A stretch of 30,256 nucleotides of DNA from VFKU01 sp964411925 (GTDB lineage Bacteria; Hydrogenedentota; Hydrogenedentia; Hydrogenedentales; GCA-2746185), in assembly GCA_964411925.1 (NCBI GenBank), contig CAYPNI010000049.1, forward strand, positions 1-30,256, written 5' to 3'. Shown in pieces: positions 1 to 7,790 of the stretch (positions are counted from its first letter, which is position 1; every line of letters starts with the position of its first letter). The notes beneath the pieces were generated by a model. The model ran no database searches. It was not told the DNA's origin and worked only from the letters and a program-made list of their open reading frames with translations. Both the position numbers and the translations under genes were made by a program.

Positions 1-99
1 TCATCGTTATCGTCATCGTAATCGAGATTTATACGCATCCGTCGCGACCAACGATTTCGTTCGGCACCGATTGCGATGACGATGACGAGAACGATAACG
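1..99. repeat. Low-complexity TCATCG/CGATGA inverted repeat
   Basis: Positions 5-18 (CGTTATCGTCATCG) pair with 86-99 (CGAGAACGATAACG) as an inverted repeat with 12 of 14 matches. Further CGATGA hexamers lie at 74-87. The stretch lies just downstream of the PQQ dehydrogenase stop codon, on the minus strand. No coding frame is convincing, and there is no T-run to make it a clear intrinsic terminator. It may be a simple-sequence intergenic repeat that continues left of the window. Confidence 0.45.
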
Positions 100-112
100 G
101 GCACAACGTAGT

Positions 113-2221
113 TTATTGCGGCAGCGCAAACGCGACGTACGCGTCGCCCGACTTGGTGCCCATCTTGCCGCCGCCCGCAGCGATCACGACGAACTGCCGC
201 CCTCCGACGCTGTACGTCGCCGGGGTCGCATACCCGCCCGCGGGCAACGCGGTCTCCCACAAGAGCCCGCCCGTCTCCGAATCGAATGCGCGGAATTTCT
301 CGTCCTTCGTCGCGGCAATGAACACCAGCCCGCCCGCGGTTACCACCGGGCCGCCGTAGTTCTCGGCCCCGGTGGGCGGGAGCCCGCGCGCCGTCAGTTC
401 CGGTAACTCACCCAGCACGCGTTGCCATTTGATCTCGCCCGCGTTCAGATCGATAGCCGTTAGCGTCCCCCACGGCGGCTTCACGGCGGGATACCCGTCC
501 GGATCGACGAAGCGGTTGTAGCCGGTATTGCCGAACTGCGGCATTCCGTCACCCGGGGCGGCCGCTCCGGGAGTCGCCGCCGGTGCGACGGGTTCGAGGA
601 GGAACGTGATCAGCTCTTCCAACTGCCCCGCCGGAAGTTGCTGGAACGGAGGCATCTTGCCTCTGCCCTCGCGAATCATCGTGCGCATGTCGTCGCGTGT
701 CATCTTGCGCGCGAGGTCGATCAGAGGCGGATATTCGCCGGCTGAATCGCCCTGCCGATGCACGCCGTGGCAGTACAAGCAATGCCGCGCGTACAACATC
801 CGCGCCCCGCGCGTCGCGCCGCCCGTCTGTTCGCCCATATCGACCATCTGCAGGATCCACGGCATCTCGCTTGCATTCACGTACATCGTCCCCGCGGGAT
901 CGACCGCCGCGCCGCCCCATTCTCCGCCCCCGTCGAACCCGGGAAAAATGATCGTGCCTTCGCGGCTCGGCGGAACGAATTGCCCGCCGCTGCGGGCGCG
1001 CTTGAAACGATCGAGCACTGCGGCGTGCGACGCCTCGGAAATCTCGGTCACATCGGCCTCGGCGAAGATCTGGCGGCTGAACGCTGGCGGGCGCACGGGG
1101 ATCGGCTGCGTCGGGTGCGTGTGCTCGCCCGGCAGATCGGAAGTGGGGTAGGGGCGTTCCTCGATCGGATGCAGCGGTTCGCCCGTCTCGCGGTTGAACA
1201 CGAACACGTGCGCGGACTTCGTGATCTGCGCCACCGCCGGGATTTCCTCGCCGTCCCGGAGGAATGTGAACAGGTTCGGCGGCGCCGGCAGGTCGCGGTC
1301 CCACAGGTCGTGGTGCACGGTCTGGAAATGCCATCGCCGCGTCCCGCTGTTCGCATCCAGCGCGAGCAGCGAGTTCGCGTACAGGTTCGCGCCCGGCCGG
1401 TCGCCGCCGTAGAAGTCGTACGCGGCCGATCCCGTCGGCACGAACACAAGTCCGCGCGCCGCATCGAGCGCCATGCCCGCCCAGCAGTTCGCGCCGCCGA
1501 AGTGTTGCCACGCGTCCGCCGGCCACGTCTCGTGCCCCGGTTCGCCGGGCCGCGGAATCGTGTGGAACGTCCAGACGAGCGCGCCCGTCCGCACATCGAA
1601 CGCACGCACATCGCCCGGCACGGACGGGTGCGCCTCGGCGACTCGCGCGCCCATGATGATGAGGTCGCGATACACCACGCCGGGCGTCGTCGCCATCACC
1701 TGCAACTGTTGCGCGCGCGCCGGCAGGCCCGTCTTCAAATCGATCGAACCGGCCTCGCCAAATCCGGTGATGAGTTCACCTGTCGCCGCGTCGAGCGCGT
1801 ACAGGCGCGCACCCGCGCCCGCGAAGATACGGCGATCCGCGCCGCCCGCGTCCGCCCAGTACGCAACGCCGCGATTGAGGCCGCCCGAGCCCGTGCCCGG
1901 CTCGAACGTCCAGATTCGTTCACCCGTCGCCGCGTTCAGCGCGAAGAATGTCTGTTTCGCCGAACTGCCGTACAACACGCCACCGATGATCAACGGATTG
2001 CACTGGATTTGCGATCGTCCCTCGGCCGCGGCGTCCCCCGTGTGATACGTCCACGCGACCTCAAGCCGTGCAACGTTGGACCGGTCGATCTGCTCCAGCG
2101 CCGAATAATGGTTCCGGTCGTCCCCGCCGAGGTAGCCGGGCCAGTCGGCGTCCTCCGCCGCGAAGCCAGGTGTTGGCGTGCACGAAAGCACCGCGAGCAC
2201 TGCGACGCAGAATCTACCCAT
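113..2221 (-). CDS. PQQ-dependent dehydrogenase with embedded cytochrome c domain (quinoprotein glucose dehydrogenase-like)
   Basis: This 702-residue exported quinoprotein probably oxidises a sugar or alcohol in the periplasm with PQQ and passes electrons to its own haem. The N terminus is a signal peptide ending around GFA at residue 21. An alternative lipoprotein reading, with Cys14 after VLS, is weak. Propeller repeats of the type ALxAxTGExxWxF run to about residue 470. A class I cytochrome c insert follows: CxxCH at 481-485 and a likely axial Met in KMPPF at 523. The last propeller strands follow, including GGPVVTAGGLVFIAAT and a terminal AGGGKMGTKSGD motif. This layout is known for soluble PQQ-GDH-like enzymes that lack the membrane anchor of E. 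coli Gcd. The ATG at 2221 was chosen because it starts the signal peptide and has GGAGG 12 nt upstream; the frame stays open further upstream only through a short repeat. The substrate cannot be read from the sequence. Confidence 0.9.
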   Translation of the reverse strand: MGRFCVAVLAVLSCTPTPGFAAEDADWPGYLGGDDRNHYSALEQIDRSNVARLEVAWTYHTGDAAAEGRSQIQCNPLIIGGVLYGSSAKQTFFALNAATGERIWTFEPGTGSGGLNRGVAYWADAGGADRRIFAGAGARLYALDAATGELITGFGEAGSIDLKTGLPARAQQLQVMATTPGVVYRDLIIMGARVAEAHPSVPGDVRAFDVRTGALVWTFHTIPRPGEPGHETWPADAWQHFGGANCWAGMALDAARGLVFVPTGSAAYDFYGGDRPGANLYANSLLALDANSGTRRWHFQTVHHDLWDRDLPAPPNLFTFLRDGEEIPAVAQITKSAHVFVFNRETGEPLHPIEERPYPTSDLPGEHTHPTQPIPVRPPAFSRQIFAEADVTEISEASHAAVLDRFKRARSGGQFVPPSREGTIIFPGFDGGGEWGGAAVDPAGTMYVNASEMPWILQMVDMGEQTGGATRGARMLYARHCLYCHGVHRQGDSAGEYPPLIDLARKMTRDDMRTMIREGRGKMPPFQQLPAGQLEELITFLLEPVAPAATPGAAAPGDGMPQFGNTGYNRFVDPDGYPAVKPPWGTLTAIDLNAGEIKWQRVLGELPELTARGLPPTGAENYGGPVVTAGGLVFIAATKDEKFRAFDSETGGLLWETALPAGGYATPATYSVGGRQFVVIAAGGGKMGTKSGDAYVAFALPQ

Positions 2222-2272
2222 CTTCCCAGGCAACCTCCGAAGTTGCGAAAGACTATAGCTGGCGGACGCCCC

Positions 2273-2318
2273 CATAGGACCCATAGGTCCTATGCGACCT
2301 ATAAGTCCCAAAGACTTA
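2273..2318. repeat. 9-bp-period degenerate tandem repeat with perfect hairpin
   Basis: Five consecutive 9-bp units can be read: CATAGGACC, CATAGGTCC, TATGCGACC, TATAAGTCC and CAAAGACTT. Within them, CATAGGACC (2273-2281) and GGTCCTATG (2286-2294) are perfect reverse complements around a CATA loop. The block lies in the intergenic space between the divergent PQQ dehydrogenase and acyl-CoA dehydrogenase genes. Because the period is a multiple of three, it keeps frames open and artificially extends the upstream minus-strand reading frame. Confidence 0.75.
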
Positions 2319-2404
2319 GCCGTTTGCAATCGCGTCACGCGGTCCATTCCCGCCGCGATATGTACGTATGCTACTCTGACCCGATCTGGGCTGGGAGACG
2401 CAGG

Positions 2405-3517
2405 ATGAATTTCGACTTTTCGGACGATCAAAAGGAACTGCGCGACCTCGCGCGGCGCTTCCTCAAGGAACAATGCGGGCCGGAGGTGGTCCGCGGCGTG
2501 CTCGAGGGTGCCGCGCCGTACGACGGCACGCTGTGGAAGGGTGTCATCGAGCAGGGCTGGACGGCGACCGCGCTGCCGGAGGAATTCGGCGGCATCGGCA
2601 TGGGGTACCTCGAACTCTGCGTGATCGCCGAGGAACTCGGGCGCGTCACGGCCCCGATCCCGCTCTCGTCGTCCGTATATCTCGCCTCCGAGGCGCTGCT
2701 GCTTGCCGGAAGCGAAGCGCAAAAGTCGAAGTATCTGACCGCGATCGGATCCGGCGAGGCCATCGGTACGGTCGCGCTCGCGGAGAGCGCGGGCGATCTC
2801 GCGCCGTCGGACATCGCGACGACGTTCAAGGGCGGCGCGCTGAATGGTAAGAAGATCGCCGTGCCCGACGGTGACGTCGCTTCGTTCGCCGCCGTGCTCG
2901 CCAAAGGCGCGAAGGGACCCGTGCTCGCGCTCGTCGATCTCACGCAGCCGAGCGTCAAACGCGAAGCCGTCAAAACCGTGGACCCGACGCGTTCACACGC
3001 AACGATCACGTTCAAAAACGCGAAGGCGGAAGCGCTCGGCGAGGACGGCGCCGGCTGGGACCTCGCGCAACGCGTGCTCGACCGCGCGGCTGTGCTGTTC
3101 GCGTTCGAACAGCTCGGCGGCGCAACAGCCGCGATGGAAATGGGCCGCAACTACGGCATCGAACGCTACGCCTTCGGCCGGCCGATCGGCTCGTTCCAGG
3201 CGATCAAACACCGTCTCGCCGATATGTTCGTCAAAAACGAGCTCGCGCGGTCGAATTGTTACTACGCCGCCTGGGCGCTGTCCACCGACGCGCCTGAGTT
3301 GCCCGTCGCAGCCGCGAGCGCGCGCGTCGCGGCGAGCGAGGCATATCACTTTGCCTCGAAGGAGAACATCCAGGTCCACGGCGGCATGGGCTTCACCTGG
3401 GAAGCGGATTGTCAGTTCCATTATCGCCGCGCCCGGCTGCTGGGCCTCAATCTCGGCGGCGTGCAGGCGTGGAAAGATCGACTGGTGAACGCGCTTGAGG
3501 CGGGCGCGGTCGCGTGA
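2405..3517 (+). CDS. Acyl-CoA dehydrogenase, subunit retaining the FAD-contact Arg/Gln motif
   Basis: This 370-residue member of the acyl-CoA dehydrogenase family is predicted to be cytoplasmic and FAD-dependent and to desaturate an acyl-CoA thioester. The fold order is visible: a helical N domain (DDQKELRDLARRFL), the LPEEFGGIG segment, a middle beta domain and a C-terminal helical domain. The motif RYAFGRPIGSFQAIKH begins at residue 254 and corresponds to the FAD-contact Arg/Gln region. The protein ends with HGGMGFTWEADCQFHYRRAR. The middle domain reads ALAESAGD where complete enzymes have an xEPxxGSD motif, so this chain looks incomplete alone. The MCAD-type catalytic Glu (YEGT) is not seen, and Asp226 lies where isovaleryl-CoA-type enzymes place theirs. 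The ATG at 2405 has GGGAG 7 nt upstream; the much longer open frame before it is antisense to the dehydrogenase. The next gene follows after 37 nt and is probably the partner subunit. Confidence 0.9.
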   Translation: MNFDFSDDQKELRDLARRFLKEQCGPEVVRGVLEGAAPYDGTLWKGVIEQGWTATALPEEFGGIGMGYLELCVIAEELGRVTAPIPLSSSVYLASEALLLAGSEAQKSKYLTAIGSGEAIGTVALAESAGDLAPSDIATTFKGGALNGKKIAVPDGDVASFAAVLAKGAKGPVLALVDLTQPSVKREAVKTVDPTRSHATITFKNAKAEALGEDGAGWDLAQRVLDRAAVLFAFEQLGGATAAMEMGRNYGIERYAFGRPIGSFQAIKHRLADMFVKNELARSNCYYAAWALSTDAPELPVAAASARVAASEAYHFASKENIQVHGGMGFTWEADCQFHYRRARLLGLNLGGVQAWKDRLVNALEAGAVA

Positions 3518-3554
3518 CGACAATGACGATGAACTCGACGCGGAGGATGGCGTG

Positions 3555-4775
3555 ATGGATTTCAAGGATACCCCCGAGGAAGCGGCGTTCCGTGCGGAGG
3601 CCAAGGCCTGGCTGGCGAAAAATTCGCCGAAGTTCCTGCAGAAAGGCGCAAATGTCCGCCGGGAAGACGAGGACGAAGAAGATATCGCGCTCGCAAAAGA
3701 ATGGCAGGCGCTGAAGGCCGACTCGGGATACGCGTTCATCCAGTGGCCCGAGGCCTACGGCGGCCGCGGCAGCGCGATCCAGTCCGTCATCTACTCGCAG
3801 GAAGAAGCGAAGTATCCGCTCCCCCGCAACTACTTCATCATAGGGGCGTTTGCCGGCCCGACGCTGATGGCGTACGCGTCCGAAGAACAGAAGGCGCGGT
3901 TCATCCCGAAAATGCTCAGCGGCGAGGAAGTGTGGTGCCAGCTGTTCTCGGAACCGGGCGCGGGCAGCGATCTCGCGGGCATCCGTACGCGCGCTGAGCA
4001 GGACGGTGACGACTGGATCGTGAACGGGCAAAAAGTCTGGACCTCGTTCGCGTACATGGCCGACTGGGCCATCCTGGTGACGCGGCATGACCCGACGCTG
4101 CCCAAGCACATGGGCCTGACGTATTTCTTCCTCGACATGAAGTCACCCGGTGTCGAGGTGACGCGCATCAAACAGATCTCCGGCGGTTCGGACTTCTGTG
4201 AAGTGTTCCTGAACGACGTACGCATCCCGGATTCGCAGCGGCTCGGCGAGATCGGCGACGGCTGGAGCGTGTGCCTGACCACGCTGATGAACGAGCGCTT
4301 CAACGCCGGCGACAGCTATCGGCCGGACGCCCGGGAACTGCTCGCACTCGCCAAGCGTCTCAAGATCGCCGGCAAGCCCGCGATCGAGCATTCGTCCATC
4401 CGCGAAAAAATCGCGGACTGGTACGTCGAGTCCGCCGGCGCGAGGTTCACGAAGTTCCGCACGCTGACTGCGCTCTCCCGCGGCCAGACGCCCGGCCCCG
4501 AGGCGTCCATCCTCAAACTGGTCAACGCGTCCAAGCTGCAGGACGTCGGCGCGTACGGTATGGACCTGCTCGGCATGTCCGGTATCCTCGCCGACGGTGA
4601 CGACGAGGACGTGCAGTTCCTGCTCGCCTATCTCGCCGCGCCCGGCGCGCGCATCGCCGGCGGCACCGACGAGATCCTGCGCAATATCATCGCCGAGCGC
4701 GTACTCGCGATGCCCGGTGAAATCCGCGTGGACAAGGAACTGCCGTTCAACAAGCTCGCGACGGGAGCGAAGTAG
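3555..4775 (+). CDS. Acyl-CoA dehydrogenase, subunit retaining the EPGAGSD motif
   Basis: This 406-residue acyl-CoA dehydrogenase-family protein is the second gene of the operon. The N domain has AYGGRGS. The FAD/substrate motif LFSEPGAGSD lies at 130-139, followed by GQKVWTSFA. The C terminus carries GGTDEILRNIIAERVL from about residue 369. It lacks the RxxFGxPIGxFQ motif found in its neighbour (here GKPAIEHSSIREKIADW), and the MCAD-type catalytic Glu position reads GGT. The two proteins therefore carry complementary halves of the usual motif set. This resembles the heteromeric FadE28-FadE29 type acyl-CoA dehydrogenases of steroid side-chain degradation in actinobacteria. That comparison is family-level only and the substrate is unknown. 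The ATG at 3555 has GGAGG 8 nt upstream. Its stop codon is 3 nt from the convergent vapC stop. Confidence 0.9.
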   Translation: MDFKDTPEEAAFRAEAKAWLAKNSPKFLQKGANVRREDEDEEDIALAKEWQALKADSGYAFIQWPEAYGGRGSAIQSVIYSQEEAKYPLPRNYFIIGAFAGPTLMAYASEEQKARFIPKMLSGEEVWCQLFSEPGAGSDLAGIRTRAEQDGDDWIVNGQKVWTSFAYMADWAILVTRHDPTLPKHMGLTYFFLDMKSPGVEVTRIKQISGGSDFCEVFLNDVRIPDSQRLGEIGDGWSVCLTTLMNERFNAGDSYRPDARELLALAKRLKIAGKPAIEHSSIREKIADWYVESAGARFTKFRTLTALSRGQTPGPEASILKLVNASKLQDVGAYGMDLLGMSGILADGDDEDVQFLLAYLAAPGARIAGGTDEILRNIIAERVLAMPGEIRVDKELPFNKLATGAK

Positions 4776-4778
4776 CGG

Positions 4779-5222
4779 TTAACGACGGTCCTGAACCGGG
4801 TCGAAGATTTCGATTTTCGGGAATCGGCGGAAGTGAGCGTCACGCGTACTGATCACGTGTACTTCGTGTTCCAACATGATCGCGTACGTATGCACATCGT
4901 GCAGGATGTTTGCGGCCAGACGCGGAAACTCGGATACGATTCCGGCTACGAGCGAGGCATGCCTCGAAGTCGCGCCTAGAATCTGCAGATTCGGTGAGTC
5001 GATGAGCGTCGTAACGAATCCCCAAGCGGTACGCAGGTCCAGCGGATGTCGGAACCCCTTCGCGTGCGTTGACACGCGCAAGAACTCGTAAATAACCGGC
5101 CATGTCGTGCACCAGGGCGCGCCAGATCCACGCTGATCGTGTAACCAGTCCGAACACGCTTCGTGAAACGGCGAGTCGATGTCAACGGTGTGCACGAACA
5201 CGTTGGTGTCGACGAGAATCAC
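4779..5222 (-). CDS. vapC: PIN-domain ribonuclease toxin, VapC family
   Basis: This 147-residue PIN-domain protein is predicted to be the toxin of a type II toxin-antitoxin system and to cleave RNA with Mg2+. The acidic quartet expected for PIN nucleases is present: Asp5 in LVDTNVF, Glu46 in YEFLR, Asp109 in ILHDVHTYA and Asp128 in STRDAHF. The start is GTG at 5222, overlapping the antitoxin stop by 4 nt (GTGA), which implies translational coupling. The start is fixed by the LVDTN strand lying at the very N terminus, as in the family. It converges with the acyl-CoA dehydrogenase operon, with 3 nt between stop codons. No inactivating change is visible. The RNA target cannot be inferred. Confidence 0.92.
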   Translation of the reverse strand: MILVDTNVFVHTVDIDSPFHEACSDWLHDQRGSGAPWCTTWPVIYEFLRVSTHAKGFRHPLDLRTAWGFVTTLIDSPNLQILGATSRHASLVAGIVSEFPRLAANILHDVHTYAIMLEHEVHVISTRDAHFRRFPKIEIFDPVQDRR

Positions 5223-5461
5223 GTGTACTTGTAGCCGTCTTGATCGAGAGCGTCGTTTAGCGCGTCGCGATCATCCACGTCGACCAGCACGCCGCCGCAG
5301 TGATAGGAAGGAAGTCGCGGGAGTTCACGCGCAACCGTCGATGGTTCAAGGAATCGCCGGATGGCAGATTCCACCATCTCGGACATAGTCCGCCCCTGCC
5401 TGGCCGCTTCGACCTTCAGCCGCCGCATCACAGAGTCATCGATATTGAGTGTCGTCTTCAT
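5219..5461 (-). CDS. vapB: Ribbon-helix-helix antitoxin, VapB family
   Basis: This 80-residue partner of the PIN toxin starts with MKTTLNIDDSVMRRLKVEAA, the beta strand and first helix of a ribbon-helix-helix DNA-binding domain. GRTMSEMVESAIRRFL is the second helix. The C-terminal half (residues about 45-80) is probably the intrinsically flexible part that blocks the toxin. I chose the ATG at 5461, not the in-frame ATGs at 5473 and 5497. The ribbon-helix-helix strand begins here in the family, and the upstream codons coincide with a readable promoter. No Shine-Dalgarno sequence precedes 5461, so the mRNA may be leaderless. As in other such modules, the antitoxin probably represses its own promoter together with VapC. 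Confidence 0.88.
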   Translation of the reverse strand: MKTTLNIDDSVMRRLKVEAARQGRTMSEMVESAIRRFLEPSTVARELPRLPSYHCGGVLVDVDDRDALNDALDQDGYKYT

Positions 5462-5468
5462 ATGGGAA

Positions 5469-5497
5469 ACCATACCATACTTATGGGAATATGGCAA
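5469..5497 (-). promoter_or_regulatory. Predicted sigma70-type promoter and operator of vapBC
   Basis: Read on the minus strand, TTGCCA (5492-5497) and TATGGT (5469-5474) are separated by 17 nt, as for a housekeeping promoter. Transcription would begin at or a few bases before the vapB ATG at 5461, matching the lack of a ribosome-binding site. The spacer contains a perfect 5-bp palindrome (5475-5479 with 5482-5486, two-base centre), a plausible binding site for a ribbon-helix-helix repressor. The local sequence is AT-richer than its surroundings. Confidence 0.5.
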
Positions 5498-5668
5498 TAT
5501 GTTCCGAATCGGATCTGTATGCTCTGATACCTGATTGCTCGTTACATCAGCGCGAAGTTGGGAATTCCTGCGATTTGATTGGAAGATGGTTGCCGTCTAC
5601 GCTCTGATTGTTCGAGCACCGCGATGTCCCGGGGGCACGCGACGATTTTTCCAGCGGGGAGCACGTCA

Positions 5669-7756
5669 ATGTCCGATTACGGTCCCGAATTCCACAACCC
5701 CTTCGCCGCCCCGCCGCTGCCGCCTTCGTATCGAAGCACCCGGCCCCCGGTCCCGCCGCGGACGTCGGGCAAGGCGCTCGCATCCTTGCTGCTCGGCATC
5801 CTGGGGTTCCTCTTCTGGATCTTCGCGGCCATCCCGGCAATCGTGCTCGGCCTGCTCGCGCGATCGGAGATCAAGGCCGAGCCGCAGCGATACACGGGCC
5901 GCGCGCTCGCAAACCTGGGCGTGCTCCTCGGCGTGCTCGGTATCATCGTGCCCGCCGTGGCCGTGCCACTGCTCATCCGCGGCGTGTTCGAGGGCGCGCC
6001 GGGCATGTCGTTGCCGCGCACGGCGCGCGTCGTCCACTTCCACCTCTCCGGCCCGGTCGTCGAGCAGCCCTTCGAAGAAGTCCCCAGTTTCTTCGGCCCC
6101 GTGGGGTTGTCGTTCAAGGGACTGATCGATCGGCTCGATCGCGCCCGCGAGGACGACTCAGTGAAGGCCGTCGTGCTCACCGTCGAATCGCCCTACTTTG
6201 GCTTCGCGCAGGTTGAAGAACTCTGGAAGGCGTTCAAAGCGCTCAAGGACGCCGGCAAACCCGTCTACGCCCATGCCGCCGATCTCGACACGCTGAGCTA
6301 CGCGCTGTTGTCGTCCGTGTCGAAGATCAACGTCGTTCCCACCGACGAGATCTGGCTGATCGGCCTCCGGATGCAGAACCTCTATCTTGCCGACGCGCTG
6401 GAAAAGATCGGCGTCAAGGCCGAGGTCCTGCATGCCGGCGACTACAAGGCGGCGGGGGAGATGCTCTCCAACACCGGCCCGAGCGAGGCGGCCTCGGAGA
6501 ACATGAACTGGTTGATTGACGGCCTCTACGACAAGACCGTGGAACTCATCGCCGAAGGCCGCGAACTCGAACCGGGCGCCGTGCGCGCGCTGATCGATCA
6601 GGGGCCGTTCGAGGCGGACCGCGCGCTCGAAGCGGGCCTGATCGATTCGGTGAGTTATCGCGACGAATTTCTCGACGAAGTACGCGCGGCGCACGACGAC
6701 ATCTACTTCGATAACCACTACCTGAACGACCCCCAAAAGCGGGAGGGCGCATTCGGGTCCATCGCCCGGGCGCGCGCGGGCGACACGATCGCCCTCATCT
6801 ATGCCGAGGGAACTATCGTTCGCGGATACCAGCAGATTTCTCCGTTCGGCTCGTCCGGCGGAATGGTGTACAGCGCCGACATGCTCCGGACGCTCGAATT
6901 GGTCACCGACAACTACGACATCTCCGCCGTCGTACTCCGCATCGATTCGCCGGGGGGATCGGCCGTCGCCAGCGAGGAAATCCTGCGCGGCGTGGAACTC
7001 GTCCGCGGCGCCGGCATCCCCGTGGTCGTGTCCATGGGGAGCACGGCCGCGAGCGGCGGCTATTACATCGCGTGCACCGCAGACGCGATCTTCGCCGACG
7101 CGTCCACGATCACCGCATCCATCGGCGTCGTAGGTGGAAAAATCGCGACCGAGGAGATGTGGGGCGAGCTGGGGGTCAATTGGCACACCTGGCAGCGCGG
7201 TCGCAACGCCGGCCTGCTGGGATTCGTCGAGCCGTTTACGGCCGAGGAGCGCGAGAGCCTCGATCGGTACATGGCCGAGACGTACGACGCGTTCAAGGCG
7301 CACGTGAACGAAGGACGCGGTGCGAAACTGACGAAGCCGCTCGAGGACATGGCCGGAGGGCGCGTGTACACCGGCGCCCAGGCGCTGGAGCTGGGACTCG
7401 TGGACGAGATCGGCGGACTGCGAGAGGCGATCGAGCGCGCCGCCGAACTGGCTGACCTGGAATCCGGCGAGTACTCGGTCAAGGTCCTGCCCGAATACAT
7501 GGGATTTTGGGAAGCGTTTCTGGCGGCGATGCGCGGCGAGGAATCGAGCGCGACCGATATCGCTGTGTCTGCAGCGCCAAAGCTGCCCGAACTGAAATTG
7601 CCGGGCGCGAACGGCATTGAAGACCCCCGCGTCGAAGCGTTGTCTCAGCTCGCGCCGGCCGAGTCGCGCGCGTTCATGCGGGCGCTGAACATCGCGAGGA
7701 TGCTGGGCGAAGAACGCGTGCTCGCGGTTATGCCCGAATTAATCGTCGCCCGCTGA
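5669..7756 (+). CDS. sppA: Signal peptide peptidase SppA, long form, fused to N-terminal DUF4190-like membrane domain
   Basis: This 695-residue membrane-bound serine protease of family S49 is predicted to degrade cleaved signal peptides or membrane proteins. The N terminus is a Pro-rich cytoplasmic stretch (about 1-33). Two hydrophobic segments follow (about 36-63 and 82-104) joined by a basic RSEIKAEPQRYTGRALA loop, a DUF4190-like pattern. The protease part has two S49 repeats, as in the E. coli 67-kDa form. The predicted Ser-Lys dyad is Lys260 (HAGDYKAAGE) and Ser462 (TAASGGYYIA). DSPGGS and TASIGVVGGK motifs precede and follow the serine. The ATG at 5669 has GGGGAG 7 nt upstream. The N-terminal membrane module replaces the single anchor helix of the E. 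coli enzyme. No partner gene is nearby; the gene stands alone between vapBC and a convergent hydrolase. Confidence 0.93.
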   Translation: MSDYGPEFHNPFAAPPLPPSYRSTRPPVPPRTSGKALASLLLGILGFLFWIFAAIPAIVLGLLARSEIKAEPQRYTGRALANLGVLLGVLGIIVPAVAVPLLIRGVFEGAPGMSLPRTARVVHFHLSGPVVEQPFEEVPSFFGPVGLSFKGLIDRLDRAREDDSVKAVVLTVESPYFGFAQVEELWKAFKALKDAGKPVYAHAADLDTLSYALLSSVSKINVVPTDEIWLIGLRMQNLYLADALEKIGVKAEVLHAGDYKAAGEMLSNTGPSEAASENMNWLIDGLYDKTVELIAEGRELEPGAVRALIDQGPFEADRALEAGLIDSVSYRDEFLDEVRAAHDDIYFDNHYLNDPQKREGAFGSIARARAGDTIALIYAEGTIVRGYQQISPFGSSGGMVYSADMLRTLELVTDNYDISAVVLRIDSPGGSAVASEEILRGVELVRGAGIPVVVSMGSTAASGGYYIACTADAIFADASTITASIGVVGGKIATEEMWGELGVNWHTWQRGRNAGLLGFVEPFTAEERESLDRYMAETYDAFKAHVNEGRGAKLTKPLEDMAGGRVYTGAQALELGLVDEIGGLREAIERAAELADLESGEYSVKVLPEYMGFWEAFLAAMRGEESSATDIAVSAAPKLPELKLPGANGIEDPRVEALSQLAPAESRAFMRALNIARMLGEERVLAVMPELIVAR

Positions 7757-7790
7757 TTTCCGGGCGGTTAGGCCCCGATCTCCGGTTCGT

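Noticed and set aside
758..2404. Plus-strand open frame extending the first acyl-CoA dehydrogenase upstream by about 550 codons
   Set aside because: It is antisense to the PQQ dehydrogenase, Arg/His-rich and without family similarity. The ATG at 2405 has a good ribosome-binding site and matches the family N terminus.
2319..2404. Sigma70 promoter for the acyl-CoA dehydrogenase operon
   Set aside because: TTGCAA and TATGCT can be picked out, but the spacing does not fit and no pair is convincing.
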